A DNA stretch of 64,000 bases. Source: Thermoanaerobacterium xylanolyticum LX-11. Lineage in GTDB: Bacteria; Bacillota; Thermoanaerobacteria; Thermoanaerobacterales; Thermoanaerobacteraceae. The position numbers were made by a program, and so were the translations under genes. The stretch covers positions 631,001-695,000 of the forward strand of contig NC_015555.1 in the NCBI RefSeq assembly GCF_000189775.2, written 5' to 3'. Below are positions 10,376 through 20,417 of the stretch, piece after piece. The notes beneath the pieces are model-generated. The model searched no databases, was not told where the DNA came from, and was given only the letters and a program-made list of their open reading frames with translations. Positions within the stretch are counted from its first letter, which is position 1. Each line of letters opens with the position of its first letter.

Positions 10376-10405
10376 GGAAGGTTTTAAAAAGCCTTCTATT
10401 TTTTT
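10376..10405 (+). terminator. Terminator of the copper operon
   Basis: Stem GAAGG...CCTTC (10377-10381 with 10392-10396), extended by T/A pairs, followed by TATTTTTTTG. Confidence 0.75.
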
Positions 10406-10532
10406 GTCTTTTTTATGCTTTAAAAAAGTGCTATACTCTAAGAGGAAAACAAAAAGGAATTAAACATGAGAATAGTTGATAAAATATTACTGAACGAAAA
10501 TTTCCTGTAAATACATGTAGGGAGTTGATATA

Positions 10533-11438
10533 TTGGAAAAGATTGCAGAAATGTTAAAGAAAGTGGTTTCAGATGAAGATATATATATAAATGAACCTAT
10601 GTCAAGACATACATCTTTTAGGATTGGTGGTCCGGCGGACGTACTGGTTATACCTCAAAGCGTGGATGAACTGATAAAAGTTATGGGCTTAATAAAAGCC
10701 GAAAATATACCTTATTTTATACTTGGTAACGGAACAAATATCATAGTCTCAGATAAAGGAATAAGGGGTGTGGTGATAAAACTTACTGCTATTAGGAAAA
10801 TTTCTGTAGATGGTGAGATGATTGTATCGGAGGCTGGTGCATTGCTTTCGTCGATTGCAAATACAGCTCTTGACAATGAACTCACAGGGTTTGAATTTGC
10901 CAGCGGTATACCAGGCACATTAGGTGGTGCTATCACAATGAATGCCGGGGCGTATGGTCCTGAAATAAAAGACGTAGTTGAAAAAGTAGAAGTTATTGAT
11001 GAAGATGGTTCTATTTATGAAGTAAAAAATGGTAACATGAGATTTGGGTATAGAAGCAGTTTAATACAGTTAGATAATTTGATTGCAATAAGAGCGTGGA
11101 TTCACTTAAAAAAAGGAAATTATAAGGACATAAAAGCAAAAATGGACGAATTAAATGGATTGAGAAAAATGAAGCAACCGCTGGAATACCCAAGTGCTGG
11201 AAGCGTGTTTAAAAGGCCAGAAGGATTTTATGCAGGAAAATTGATTCAAGATGCTGGACTTAGTGGATATACAATCGGTGGTGCGCAAGTGTCTGAAAAA
11301 CATTGTGGGTTTATCATAAATAAAGGTAATGCGACTGCAGATGACGTTTTAAATCTAATTGCATACATTAAAAAAACAGTCAAAGACAAATTTGGCGTAG
11401 ATCTGGAGACGGAAGTTAAAATAATTGGTGAAAGGTAA
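10533..11438 (+). CDS. murB: UDP-N-acetylenolpyruvoylglucosamine reductase
   Basis: 301 residues, type II MurB length. The FAD-binding domain shows FRIGGPADVLVIP and GNGTNIIVSD, followed by GFEFASGIPGTLGGAITMNAGAYG. The catalytic region has YRSS and PSAGSVFKRP, with a C-terminal glutamate in ETEVKIIGE. It reduces the enolpyruvyl group to lactyl in muramic acid synthesis, in the cytoplasm. The start is a TTG (10533) with an AGGGAG site 8 bases upstream. The gene leads the murB, PHP, rapZ, yvcK block conserved in clostridia. Confidence 0.95.
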   Translation: MEKIAEMLKKVVSDEDIYINEPMSRHTSFRIGGPADVLVIPQSVDELIKVMGLIKAENIPYFILGNGTNIIVSDKGIRGVVIKLTAIRKISVDGEMIVSEAGALLSSIANTALDNELTGFEFASGIPGTLGGAITMNAGAYGPEIKDVVEKVEVIDEDGSIYEVKNGNMRFGYRSSLIQLDNLIAIRAWIHLKKGNYKDIKAKMDELNGLRKMKQPLEYPSAGSVFKRPEGFYAGKLIQDAGLSGYTIGGAQVSEKHCGFIINKGNATADDVLNLIAYIKKTVKDKFGVDLETEVKIIGER

Positions 11439-11445
11439 TTTAAGG

Positions 11446-12177
11446 ATGGAAATTTTTGCTGATTATCACACACATACTGTATTTAGCCATGGAAAAGGTA
11501 CAATTGAAGATAATGTAAAAGCTGCAATTAAAAAAGGACTTAAAGAAATCGCTATTACTGATCATGGACCGAGGCATATATTTTTTGGCGTAAGGAGTCG
11601 CAATTACAGGAAAATCAGAGATGAAATAGACAGAATGAATGAGAAATTTCCTGATATAAAGGTTTTAATGGGAGTAGAAGCAAATCTTATAAGCTTAAAT
11701 GGCGATATCGATGTGGATGATGAGCTTTTAAAATATATAGATATACTGCTTATGGGTTATCATACGGGTGTTGCGCCATTTGATTTTTATAACTTTATTC
11801 ATCTATTTGGGGAAAATGCAGCCAGCAAATACTTTAGTTCTTTAAAAACTGTTGTAAGAGAGCAGAATACAGATGCAATGATAAAAGCCATAAATAAATA
11901 CAATATAAATATAATTACACATCCTGGAGCAAAAGTCGATATAGATACAAAGAGACTTGCTTTAGCGGCAAAAGCTAAAGGAACGGCTCTTGAGATAAAC
12001 TCAAGCCACGGATATATGACTGTAGAATACGTGAAAATAGCAAAATCTGTTGGTGCAAAATTCGTAATTGACAGCGATGCACACACACCGTCGAGAGTTG
12101 GCGATTTTGCAAGAGGAATCGAAATTGCGAAAGAAGCGGGACTTACAACAAATGATATAATAAATGCTAAGGAGTGA
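11446..12177 (+). CDS. PHP-domain phosphoesterase
   Basis: About 243 residues of PHP type: the N-terminal metal motif ADYHTHTVFSHGKGT, ITDHG, then GVEANLI, THPGAKVDID and the C-terminal IDSDAHTPSRVGD. The conserved His and Asp residues for a trinuclear metal site are present, so it is likely an active phosphoesterase like histidinol-phosphatase relatives; the substrate is unknown. The start is uncertain: ATG 11446 lies 7 bp after the murB stop with a weak site, and an upstream GTG at 11428 inside murB is in frame. It ends in the ribosome site of rapZ, a tight operon arrangement. Confidence 0.85.
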   Translation: MEIFADYHTHTVFSHGKGTIEDNVKAAIKKGLKEIAITDHGPRHIFFGVRSRNYRKIRDEIDRMNEKFPDIKVLMGVEANLISLNGDIDVDDELLKYIDILLMGYHTGVAPFDFYNFIHLFGENAASKYFSSLKTVVREQNTDAMIKAINKYNINIITHPGAKVDIDTKRLALAAKAKGTALEINSSHGYMTVEYVKIAKSVGAKFVIDSDAHTPSRVGDFARGIEIAKEAGLTTNDIINAKE

Positions 12178-12182
12178 TACAA

Positions 12183-13037
12183 ATGAGATTTGTGATAATT
12201 ACCGGTCTTTCAGGTGCAGGGAAAAGCCAAGCATTAAAATCGATGGAGGATATCGGATTCTTTTGCATTGACAACTTTCCTCCAGCATTGATACCGAAGT
12301 TGGCTGATCTCTTTTATGGCTCTAAAGATATTGATAAAGTTGCTCTTGGCATGGATTTACGTGGTGGACAACTATTTAAAGATATTTTTTCTGCTATAGA
12401 CTATCTAAAGAAAAATAAGTATGACTATGAAATAATCTTTTTGGAGGCTTCAGATGAAGCATTGATAAAGAGATTTAAGGAAACAAGGAGACGACATCCT
12501 CTTACAGATGGAGGCTCCATAATAGATGGAATAAAAGATGAGAGGCAAAAACTTGCGGAAATAAGAAAAATGGCAAACAGCATCATTGACACGACGAATT
12601 TAACTGCAGCTCAGCTTAAACAGGAATTGTACAATATTTTCATCGAAGGAAGAAAATTCAAAGGTATAATCGTAAATGTAATGTCATTTGGATTTAAATA
12701 CGGTATACCCCTTGATGCCGATCTTGTATTCGATGTGAGGTTTTTGCCAAATCCGTACTATATAGATGAACTTAGACCACTTACCGGAAATGATAAAAAA
12801 GTAATGGATTATGTTATGAAATGGGAAGAAGCAAAACAATTTTTAAATAAGTTGGAAGACATGATAGAGTTTTTACTGCCATTTTATATAAGGGAAGGCA
12901 AATCACAGCTTGTAATAGCTGTTGGATGTACAGGCGGTAAACATAGATCTGTAACAATTGCGAATGCATTATACGATTTACTGAGAAAAAGGGATTACAC
13001 AGCTATAATAAATCATAGAGATATTAGAGAAGAATAA
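12183..13037 (+). CDS. rapZ: RNase adapter / nucleotide-binding protein RapZ
   Basis: 284 residues. A Walker A motif lies at the N-terminus (ITGLSGAGKS), then CIDNFPPALIPK, FLEASDEALIKRFKETRRRHPL and DTTNL. The C-terminal half has the RapZ signatures FKYGIPLDADLVFDVRFLPNP and GCTGGKHRSV. The family (YvcJ in Bacillus) binds nucleotides and, in enterobacteria, guides an RNase to small RNAs that control amino-sugar synthesis. The start is ATG 12183 with AAGGAG 8 bases before it. It lies between the PHP gene and yvcK. Confidence 0.95.
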   Translation: MRFVIITGLSGAGKSQALKSMEDIGFFCIDNFPPALIPKLADLFYGSKDIDKVALGMDLRGGQLFKDIFSAIDYLKKNKYDYEIIFLEASDEALIKRFKETRRRHPLTDGGSIIDGIKDERQKLAEIRKMANSIIDTTNLTAAQLKQELYNIFIEGRKFKGIIVNVMSFGFKYGIPLDADLVFDVRFLPNPYYIDELRPLTGNDKKVMDYVMKWEEAKQFLNKLEDMIEFLLPFYIREGKSQLVIAVGCTGGKHRSVTIANALYDLLRKRDYTAIINHRDIREE

Positions 13038-13082
13038 GCGATATTATCCTTTTAGATGACTTATTGCAAAGGGGTTGCTTGT

Positions 13083-14054
13083 ATGAAGAATTTTGCTTAC
13101 TTAAATGGTCCAAAAGTTGTAGTAATTGGCGGTGGTACAGGATTATCAACAATGCTTAGAGGACTTAAAAAGTATACACATAATATTACTGCAATCGTAA
13201 CAGTTGCAGATGATGGAGGAGGTTCTGGTGTATTAAGAGAGGATTTAGGCATGTTACCGCCTGGCGATATAAGAAACTGTATACTGGCGTTGGCAAATAC
13301 TGAGCCTACAATGGAAAAACTTTTACAGTACAGGTTTACTGATGGAATGCTTAAAGGACAGAGCTTTGGAAATCTTTTTTTAGCCGCAATGAATGGCATA
13401 TCAAATAGCTTTGAAGAAGCTGTCAAAAAGATGAGCGAGGTTTTAGCTGTATCAGGAAAGGTTTTGCCTGTCACGTTAGATGACGTCAAACTTAAGGCTA
13501 AGTTAAAAAATGGGATAGTCATAGATGGAGAATCTCTAATACCGAAACTTCAAATGAAAGAAAAAAGTCCAATAGAAAGGATATTTTTAGAACCTAAAGA
13601 AGCGAAACCGGTAAAAGAAGCTTTAATAGATATCATGGAAGCTGATGAAATTATTTTAGGTCCTGGTAGCCTATACACCAGCATAATACCAAATCTATTA
13701 GTTAATGATGTTTGTGAAGCAATAGAAAAGTCAAAAGCAATTAAGGTATATGTGTGTAATATAATGACTCAACCTGGCGAGACAATTGGTTATGATGCCA
13801 ATGCACACGTTGATGCACTTTTTCTACATGGATTAAAATCTCTTGATTATGTCATTGTAAATAATGGTGAAATTCCTTATCAGTACAAAGATAGATATAG
13901 AGAAGACATGTCGCAACCTGTAAGCTATGATGTAGAAAGTTTTAAGCAAAAGGGAATAAAAGTCATTGAAAAAGATGTGTTAGCAATAAGAAACAATTAC
14001 ATAAGGCATGATGAGCAAAAGCTTGCAGAGATACTAATGGGGCTAATTGGATGA
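13083..14054 (+). CDS. yvcK: Gluconeogenesis/morphogenesis factor YvcK (CofD-like)
   Basis: About 323 residues. The N-terminal VVVIGGGTGLSTMLRGLK and the following VTVADDGGGSGVLRE and PPGDIRNCILALA are those of YvcK/GlmR proteins of the CofD fold, which bind UDP-GlcNAc. In Bacillus the protein is needed for wall synthesis on gluconeogenic carbon sources. The start is ATG 13083 after AAAGGGGTTG. In most relatives whiA comes next; here the downstream neighbour is the starch island, and whiA appears 24.8 kb later. Confidence 0.95.
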   Translation: MKNFAYLNGPKVVVIGGGTGLSTMLRGLKKYTHNITAIVTVADDGGGSGVLREDLGMLPPGDIRNCILALANTEPTMEKLLQYRFTDGMLKGQSFGNLFLAAMNGISNSFEEAVKKMSEVLAVSGKVLPVTLDDVKLKAKLKNGIVIDGESLIPKLQMKEKSPIERIFLEPKEAKPVKEALIDIMEADEIILGPGSLYTSIIPNLLVNDVCEAIEKSKAIKVYVCNIMTQPGETIGYDANAHVDALFLHGLKSLDYVIVNNGEIPYQYKDRYREDMSQPVSYDVESFKQKGIKVIEKDVLAIRNNYIRHDEQKLAEILMGLIG

Positions 14055-14179
14055 TAAATCCATAGTCTTTTTTATTTCATAGCAAATAAAAAATCTGGTA
14101 AATTTATTTGTTGAAAGCAATATTGTAGAGCTTTCAAACTATTATTAAAATTTCTCCAAAACTCAATCAATGAACATTA

Positions 14180-14208
14180 TTGACATTCTTTAACAATGAT
14201 AATATAAT
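14180..14208 (+). promoter_or_regulatory. Sigma-A promoter of the amylopullulanase gene
   Basis: TTGACA (14180-14185), 17-bp spacer, TATAAT (14203-14208): a full consensus promoter. Confidence 0.85.
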
Positions 14209-14219
14209 ATTATTTGAAA

Positions 14220-14231
14220 GAAATCGGTTGC
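14220..14231 (+). promoter_or_regulatory. LacI-family-type operator, amylopullulanase
   Basis: GAAATCGGTTGC matches the core GCAANCGNTTGC at every defined position but one, and is followed by GCAAATTTT as at other sites of the cluster. It lies at about +5 to +17, a position where a bound repressor blocks transcription. Confidence 0.65.
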
Positions 14232-14385
14232 GCAAATTTTGCACATTCAACTCTTAATCTCAAATAGTTTATTTTTATATTAATTTCAGAAGATAAATGA
14301 CTCTAAAAGGAGGTGAAAGAACGGGCTATAGGGATATAAAATATTAATTTATTTTAATCTAAAAAACTTAGTGGGAGGTATCAAT

Positions 14386-17300
14386 GTGTATAAAAAAGTT
14401 TTAAGTAAAAAATTTATAAGTTTTGTTATGTCACTTTTGTTAGTATTGACAGCAGTATTTTCTTCAATGCCATTTCACAATGCATATGCTGCTGACAATG
14501 CAAGCATTGTAGCAAATATCGTGGGGGATTTTCAAGACCAACTGGGTGATTCTAATTGGAATATAGATAGTAACATTACCATAATGCAGTATGTAGGAAA
14601 TGGACTATATGAATTTACTACGCCTACTCAACTAAAAGCTGGTAGTTATCAGTATAAAGTTGCATTAAATCATTCCTGGGCTGGTGGAGGTGTTCCATCT
14701 CAAGGAAATCTAACGCTAAACTTAACAAATGATTCATATGTTACATTCTGGTTTGACTATAATACACAATCTTTAACCGATTCTACAAAGTATACTCCAA
14801 TATCTAATGATAAATTACCTAGATTAGTTGGGACAATTCAATCAGCTATTGGAGCAGGCAACGATTGGGATCCTGGAACATCAACAGCTATAATGATAGA
14901 TGATAATTTTGACAATGTTTATTCATATACTGCGCATGTTCCAAAGGGCAACTATGAGTATAAGGTGACATTAGGGAATACATGGGATGAAAACTATGGT
15001 GCAAATGGTGCACAAGATGGTTCTAACATACAGTTAAACGTTATTAGCGATGCTGATATAACATTTTTTTATGATGCAAAGACACACAATATTTGGACTA
15101 ATTATAGTCCAACACTTACTGGTTTAGATAACAACATATATTATGATGATCTAAAGCATGATACGCATGATCCGTTTTTTAGGAATCCTTTTGGAGCTAT
15201 AAAAGTGGGACAAACAGTTACACTGAGAATTCAAGCCAAAAATCATGATCTCGAATCTGCCAGAATATCGTATTGGGATGATATAAACAAGACGAGGACG
15301 GAATTACCTATGACAAGAATAGGTGAAAGTCCTGATAGTAATTATGAATATTGGGAAATAAAGTTGAGTTTTGATCATCCAACGAGAATTTGGTATTACT
15401 TTATATTAAAAGATGGAACTAAAACTGCTTATTATGGCGACAATGATGACCAACTTGGTGGCGTTGGAAAAGCAACAGATACTGTAAATAAGGATTTTGA
15501 ATTAACTGTATACGATAAAAATTTTGATACGCCTGATTGGATGAAAGGCGCTGTTATGTATCAAATTTTCCCTGACAGGTTTTATAATGGAGATACATCT
15601 AATGATCATGCAAAGACATTAAGCCGTGGCAATGATCCAATAGAGTTCCATAATAACTGGAATGACCTTCCGGATAATCCTAATAATGCTGGAAAACTAG
15701 GTTATACTGGCGATGGTATTTGGTCAAACGACTTTTTTGGTGGTGATTTGAAAGGAATCGATGATAAACTTGATTATCTGAAAGGACTTGGAGTATCAGT
15801 AATTTACTTAAATCCAATATTTGAATCACCTTCAAATCATAAATATGATACTGCTGATTATACAAAGATTGATGAAATGTTTGGCACTACACAAGATTTT
15901 GAAAAGTTAATGAGTGATGCACACGCTAAAGGTATACAAATAATTCTTGATGGTGTATTCAATCACACCAGTGATGATAGCATCTATTTTAATAGATATG
16001 GAAAGTATCCAGATTTGGGTGCATATCAAGCTTGGAAAGAAGGGAATCAATCTTTATCACCGTATGGTGATTGGTATACCATTAATTCAGACGGTACTTA
16101 CGAGTGTTGGTGGGGCTATGATAGCTTGCCTGTTATAAAGTCGTTGAATGGCAGCGAGTATAACGTTACAAGTTGGGCTAACTTTATAATAAATGATAAA
16201 AATGCGATTTCGAAGTATTGGCTAAATCCAGACGGAAATTTAAATGATGGCGCTGATGGTTGGCGATTAGATGTTGAAACTGAAGTTGCACATGATTTTT
16301 GGACACATTTCAGGGATGCTATTAATACTGTAAAACCTGAAGCTCCAATGATAGCAGAAAATTGGGGAGATGCCTCACTTGATTTACTTGGCGATTCTTT
16401 TAATTCAGTTATGAATTATCAGTTTAGAAACGACATAATCGATTTCTTGATTGGGCAACCTTTTGATGACGGAAATGGTCAACACAATCCTATAGATGCA
16501 GCAAAACTTGACCAAAGGTTGATGAGCATATATGAAAGATATCCATTGCCTGCTTTCTATTCAACAATGAACTTACTTGGATCGCATGATACAATGAGAA
16601 TACTAACAGTGTTTGGATATAACTCTGCAGATCCTAACGAAAACTCAGATGCTGCTAAACAAATAGCAGAACAAAAGCTTAAATTGGCAACAATTTTGCA
16701 AATGGGATATCCTGGCATGGCGGATATTTACTATGGTGATGAAGCAGGAGTTTCTGGTGGCAAAGATCCGGATGATAGAAGAACATTCCCTTGGGGAAAT
16801 GAAGATACTGCATTGCAAGATTTCTTTAAAAATATATCGAGGATAAGAAATAACAATCAAGTATTAAAAACCGGTGATTTGGAGACTTTGTATGCACAAA
16901 ATGATGTTTATGCTATTGGTAGGAGAATTATAAATGGCAAAGATGCTTTTGGTAAGTCGTATCCTGATAGTGCTGCAATTGTTGCGATAAATAGGAGCAA
17001 TTCAGATAAACAAATAACTATTGATACTACAAAGTTTTTAAGAGATGGAGTTACTTTTAAAGATTTAATTAACAATAATGCATCATATTCAATAAGTAAT
17101 GGGCAGATAGTTATAGATGTACCTTCCATGAGCGGTGTAATGCTCATATCAGATGATGGGCAAGATTTAACTGCTCCACAAGCTCCTTCAAATGTAGTTG
17201 CGATATCTGGCAACGGTAAAGTTGATTTATCTTGGTCACAATCTGATGGTGCAACAGGATACAATGTATATCGTTCATCAGTAGAAGGTGGTTTATATGA

Positions 17301-20016
17301 AAAAATAGCATCAAATGTAACTGGAACAACGTTTGAGGATACCAATGTTACAAATGGATTAAAATATGTATACGCAATATCATCAGTCGATGAATTAGGC
17401 AATGAAAGCGAAATGAGTAATGATGCAGTAGCATATCCAGCGTATCCTATAGGATGGGTAGGAAATCTTACACAAGTATCTGATAATCATATAATAGGTG
17501 TTGATAAACCAACAGAAGATATTTATGCAGAAGTTTGGGCAGATGGACTTACAAATAGTGCTGGTCAAGGTCTAAATATGATAGCGCAATTAGGGTATAA
17601 ATATGTTGGCGGTACTGTCTATGATTCAGTATATGGCAGTGTATATAATAGCGTATATGGTGTAGATAATAGTGATTTTACCTGGGTAAATGCTCAATAT
17701 GTTGGAGATATAGGAAATAATGATCAGTACAAAGCAAGTTTTACACCTGATAAAATAGGTCAATGGGAATATTTAATGAGATTTTCAGATAATCAAGGTC
17801 AAAGCTGGCTTACGACAAATACATTATCGTTTTATGTTGGTCCTTCGGATGACTTAATAAAGCCAACTGAACCTTATTTGAACCAACCAGGTACAGAATC
17901 GTCGAGGGTCTCGCTTACATGGAGCCCATCTACAGACAATGTTGGGATATACGATTATGAAATTTATAGATCTGAGGGTGGAACATCATTTAATAAAATA
18001 GCTACTGTATCCAATGAGGTCTATAATTATGTTGATACAAGTGTAATCAATGGAAAAACCTATAGTTATAAAGTTGTTGCTGTTGACCCATCATTTAACA
18101 GAACAGAATCTAATGTAGTGACTATAAAACCAGATATAGTTCCTATCAAGGTTACTTTTAATGTAACTGTACCAGATTATACACCAGATGCTGTTAATTT
18201 GGCAGGAACATTCCCTAATGCTACTTGGGATCCATCAGCACAACAGATGACAAAAATAAATGACAATACTTATAGCATTACGCTTACTCTTGATGAAGGA
18301 ACACAATTAGAATACAAATATGCACGTGGTAGTTGGGACAAAGTTGAAAAAGATGAATATGGAAATGAACTTGCATCAAACAGAAAAGTAACGATTGTTA
18401 ATCAAGGCAATAATGAAATGACAATAAATGATACAGTTTATAGATGGAGGGATATACCAATATTCATATATTCACCAAATAGTAATAATGTTACAGTTGA
18501 TTCTGATACAAATATTATACAAATCAAAGGTAATACTTATGAAGGTGCTAAAGTTACAATAAATGGTGATAGTTTTGTTCAAAATGAAAATGGTGTATTT
18601 ACTAAAGATGTATCTTTAAATTATGGGGCAAATACGATTAAGATACATGTTGAACCAAATGATGGTAGTGTTTATGGTAACGATCAAGGCAGAATAGCTG
18701 AACTTACAAAGGATATTGAGATTGATGTAAATAGACAAGAGAATAATAGTGGAAGCAGCATAGGAAATAATAATACAGGCACAAGTGGAAGTAATTCAAG
18801 CAGTGCAGGGAATAATAACACTGAAAGCACAAGTACAAGCACAACAAGTACTACAAGCGTCAATAGCAGCAATACAAACAATACAAACAATACAAACAAT
18901 ACAAACAATACAATTGGAGCAGTCAATAAGAATGGTAACATTATTACATTGACGCTTGATGCAGGAAAAGCTAAAGACCTGATAATAAATTCAAAAGACA
19001 AGAAAGTAGTATTTGACATAACTACAATAGGCCAAGGACAGCAAAAAGTCGTGCAGATTTCCAAAGACATTTTAGATACAAGTGCTGCTAACGGCAAAGA
19101 CATCGTCATAAAATCAGATAACGCATCAATAGCACTTACAAAAGATGCACTTAACCAAAACCAGATACAAAACGGCGTCAATGTATCTATAAAAGACAAT
19201 GGAAAGCCTAATGTAACAAACTATATGCCGCTTTCTAATGTAGTAGACATAACAATAGGTAGTAGCAGTGGAAATGTAGCATTGGCAAAACCAGTAGAAG
19301 TAACATTAAATATATCAAAAGCTAACGATCCAAGAAAAGTAGCAGTTTACTACTACAACCCAACGACAAATCAATGGGAATACGTGGGTGGAAAAGTAGA
19401 CGTGTCATCTGGAACAATAACATTCAATGCGACGCACTTCTCACAATATGCGGCATTTGAGTACGACAAGACATTTAATGACATAAAAGACAATTGGGCG
19501 AAAGACGTAATAGAAGTATTAGCATCAAGGCATATAGTAGAAGGAATGACAGACACTCAGTATGAACCCAATAAGACAGTAACGAGAGCAGAATTCACAG
19601 CAATGATACTGAGGCTTTTAAACATAAAAGAAGAAACATACAATGGAGAATTTAGTGATGTTAAGAGCGGAGACTGGTATGCAAACGCAATAGAAGCAGC
19701 ATACAAAGCAGGAATAATCGAAGGTGACGGAAAGAACGCAAGGCCAAATGACAATATAACAAGAGAAGAGATGACAGCAATAGCAATGAGAGCATACGAG
19801 ATGCTGACACAGTACAAAGAAGAAAACATAGGTGCTACATCATTTAGCGATGACAAATCCATAAGCGACTGGGCAAGGAATGTAGTAGCAAATGCAGCAA
19901 AATTAGGAATAGTAAATGGAGAGCCTAACAATGCGTTTGCACCTAAAGGTGTAGCTACGAGAGCGGAAGCAGCAGCTATCATATACGGCTTATTAGAGAA
20001 AAGCGGAAACATATAA
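14386..20016 (+). CDS. amyB: S-layer-anchored amylopullulanase, GH13
   Basis: About 1876 residues, close to AmyB of T. thermosulfurigenes. The start is GTG 14386 after GGGAGGT. Order: signal peptide (to AYA near residue 36); two pullulanase-type beta domains (each with a Y-x-Y-K-V strand near KAGSYQYKV and KGNYEYKV); an N-domain ([16 protein letters not shown]); the GH13 barrel from [16 protein letters not shown] with Asp629 (nucleophile, GWRLDVETE), Glu658 (acid, IAENWG) and Asp735 (GSHD); a first Fn3 domain; a domain with a VYxS repeat; a second Fn3 domain; a starch-binding-like domain ([13 protein letters not shown]); a Ser/Thr/Asn linker; an unknown domain; three SLH domains at the C-terminus. 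It cleaves alpha-1,4 and alpha-1,6 bonds of starch and pullulan while bound to the wall. The gene has its own promoter and operator. Confidence 0.95.
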   Translation: MYKKVLSKKFISFVMSLLLVLTAVFSSMPFHNAYAADNASIVANIVGDFQDQLGDSNWNIDSNITIMQYVGNGLYEFTTPTQLKAGSYQYKVALNHSWAGGGVPSQGNLTLNLTNDSYVTFWFDYNTQSLTDSTKYTPISNDKLPRLVGTIQSAIGAGNDWDPGTSTAIMIDDNFDNVYSYTAHVPKGNYEYKVTLGNTWDENYGANGAQDGSNIQLNVISDADITFFYDAKTHNIWTNYSPTLTGLDNNIYYDDLKHDTHDPFFRNPFGAIKVGQTVTLRIQAKNHDLESARISYWDDINKTRTELPMTRIGESPDSNYEYWEIKLSFDHPTRIWYYFILKDGTKTAYYGDNDDQLGGVGKATDTVNKDFELTVYDKNFDTPDWMKGAVMYQIFPDRFYNGDTSNDHAKTLSRGNDPIEFHNNWNDLPDNPNNAGKLGYTGDGIWSNDFFGGDLKGIDDKLDYLKGLGVSVIYLNPIFESPSNHKYDTADYTKIDEMFGTTQDFEKLMSDAHAKGIQIILDGVFNHTSDDSIYFNRYGKYPDLGAYQAWKEGNQSLSPYGDWYTINSDGTYECWWGYDSLPVIKSLNGSEYNVTSWANFIINDKNAISKYWLNPDGNLNDGADGWRLDVETEVAHDFWTHFRDAINTVKPEAPMIAENWGDASLDLLGDSFNSVMNYQFRNDIIDFLIGQPFDDGNGQHNPIDAAKLDQRLMSIYERYPLPAFYSTMNLLGSHDTMRILTVFGYNSADPNENSDAAKQIAEQKLKLATILQMGYPGMADIYYGDEAGVSGGKDPDDRRTFPWGNEDTALQDFFKNISRIRNNNQVLKTGDLETLYAQNDVYAIGRRIINGKDAFGKSYPDSAAIVAINRSNSDKQITIDTTKFLRDGVTFKDLINNNASYSISNGQIVIDVPSMSGVMLISDDGQDLTAPQAPSNVVAISGNGKVDLSWSQSDGATGYNVYRSSVEGGLYEKIASNVTGTTFEDTNVTNGLKYVYAISSVDELGNESEMSNDAVAYPAYPIGWVGNLTQVSDNHIIGVDKPTEDIYAEVWADGLTNSAGQGLNMIAQLGYKYVGGTVYDSVYGSVYNSVYGVDNSDFTWVNAQYVGDIGNNDQYKASFTPDKIGQWEYLMRFSDNQGQSWLTTNTLSFYVGPSDDLIKPTEPYLNQPGTESSRVSLTWSPSTDNVGIYDYEIYRSEGGTSFNKIATVSNEVYNYVDTSVINGKTYSYKVVAVDPSFNRTESNVVTIKPDIVPIKVTFNVTVPDYTPDAVNLAGTFPNATWDPSAQQMTKINDNTYSITLTLDEGTQLEYKYARGSWDKVEKDEYGNELASNRKVTIVNQGNNEMTINDTVYRWRDIPIFIYSPNSNNVTVDSDTNIIQIKGNTYEGAKVTINGDSFVQNENGVFTKDVSLNYGANTIKIHVEPNDGSVYGNDQGRIAELTKDIEIDVNRQENNSGSSIGNNNTGTSGSNSSSAGNNNTESTSTSTTSTTSVNSSNTNNTNNTNNTNNTIGAVNKNGNIITLTLDAGKAKDLIINSKDKKVVFDITTIGQGQQKVVQISKDILDTSAANGKDIVIKSDNASIALTKDALNQNQIQNGVNVSIKDNGKPNVTNYMPLSNVVDITIGSSSGNVALAKPVEVTLNISKANDPRKVAVYYYNPTTNQWEYVGGKVDVSSGTITFNATHFSQYAAFEYDKTFNDIKDNWAKDVIEVLASRHIVEGMTDTQYEPNKTVTRAEFTAMILRLLNIKEETYNGEFSDVKSGDWYANAIEAAYKAGIIEGDGKNARPNDNITREEMTAIAMRAYEMLTQYKEENIGATSFSDDKSISDWARNVVANAAKLGIVNGEPNNAFAPKGVATRAEAAAIIYGLLEKSGNI
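17617..17664 (+). repeat. 12-bp (VYxS) tandem repeat inside amyB
   Basis: Four successive four-residue units, [12 protein letters not shown] and VYGV, encoded by four 12-bp units that differ mainly at synonymous or single positions. It lies in the domain between the two Fn3 modules. Confidence 0.8.
18871..18912 (+). repeat. 9-bp microsatellite in the amyB linker
   Basis: Four and two-thirds copies of AATACAAAC encode (NTN) units in the Ser/Thr/Asn-rich linker before the C-terminal unknown domain and SLH domains. The copies are identical, so the linker length can change in frame. Confidence 0.85.
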
Positions 20017-20135
20017 TCATATATAAGTTAGTTGCGATGAGAAAGATATGAGATGAATTATTTATTTTCATATCTTTCTCAAAATATAATTTGAGATAAT
20101 CTTTTTAAATTTTTTTGATATCATAAATAAATCTA

Positions 20136-20164
20136 TTGACTTTTGTAATTAAAGGATATAAAAT
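20136..20164 (+). promoter_or_regulatory. Promoter of the amyEDC transport operon
   Basis: TTGACT (20136-20141), 17-bp spacer, TAAAAT (20159-20164). Nearby TATAAT-like words at 20157 and 20164 give poorer spacing. Confidence 0.65.
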
Positions 20165-20179
20165 ATAATTAAACAAAGC

Positions 20180-20191
20180 GCAACCGGTTGC
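20180..20191 (+). promoter_or_regulatory. LacI-family-type operator, amyEDC (perfect palindrome)
   Basis: GCAACCGGTTGC is a perfect 12-bp palindrome, about +9 to +20 from the expected start, followed by AAATTTT. It is the best-conserved copy of the motif shared across the starch genes. Confidence 0.75.
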
Positions 20192-20417
20192 AAATTTTCC
20201 ATGAAATATCGAGATAAGGGGGAATGACTATCAGTTTTAAATTAAGTTTTGTGAAAACGCTTATATATAAAACAAAAAGTAAAACAAAAAGAAAATCGCA
20301 AGAGACTGGTTAAAATCAATTAAACGATTTAGAAATATGGAACTGCGTAAATTTTATAACTAAAAATAGTATAAGTCAATAGAAAAAATTGGCTTATTAA
20401 AGAGGAGGATTTTAATT

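Larger units (their letters stand above)
14055..14385 (+). other. Control region of the amylopullulanase gene (no gene)
   Basis: 331 bp without a gene. It marks the left edge of the starch island. It holds the promoter and operator listed separately and a leader of about 170 bases. I see no clear intrinsic terminator for yvcK. Confidence 0.7.
20017..20417 (+). other. Intergenic control region between amyB and amyE (no gene)
   Basis: 401 bp. After amyB lies a stable hairpin (13 bp, 20038-20050 with 20068-20080) with no U tract. A promoter and operator follow, then an A-rich leader of about 245 bases. No open frame of note. Confidence 0.7.

Noticed and set aside
17617-18912. CRISPR-like repeats
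   Set aside because: The only tandem repeats are short in-frame units inside amyB; no spaced direct repeats of 24-40 bp and no cas genes were seen in the window.
18684-19199. Long minus-strand frame rich in Leu and Val opposite the amyB linker
   Set aside because: It is the complement of Asn/Ser/Thr repeats in a certain gene, has no ribosome site and no family match.
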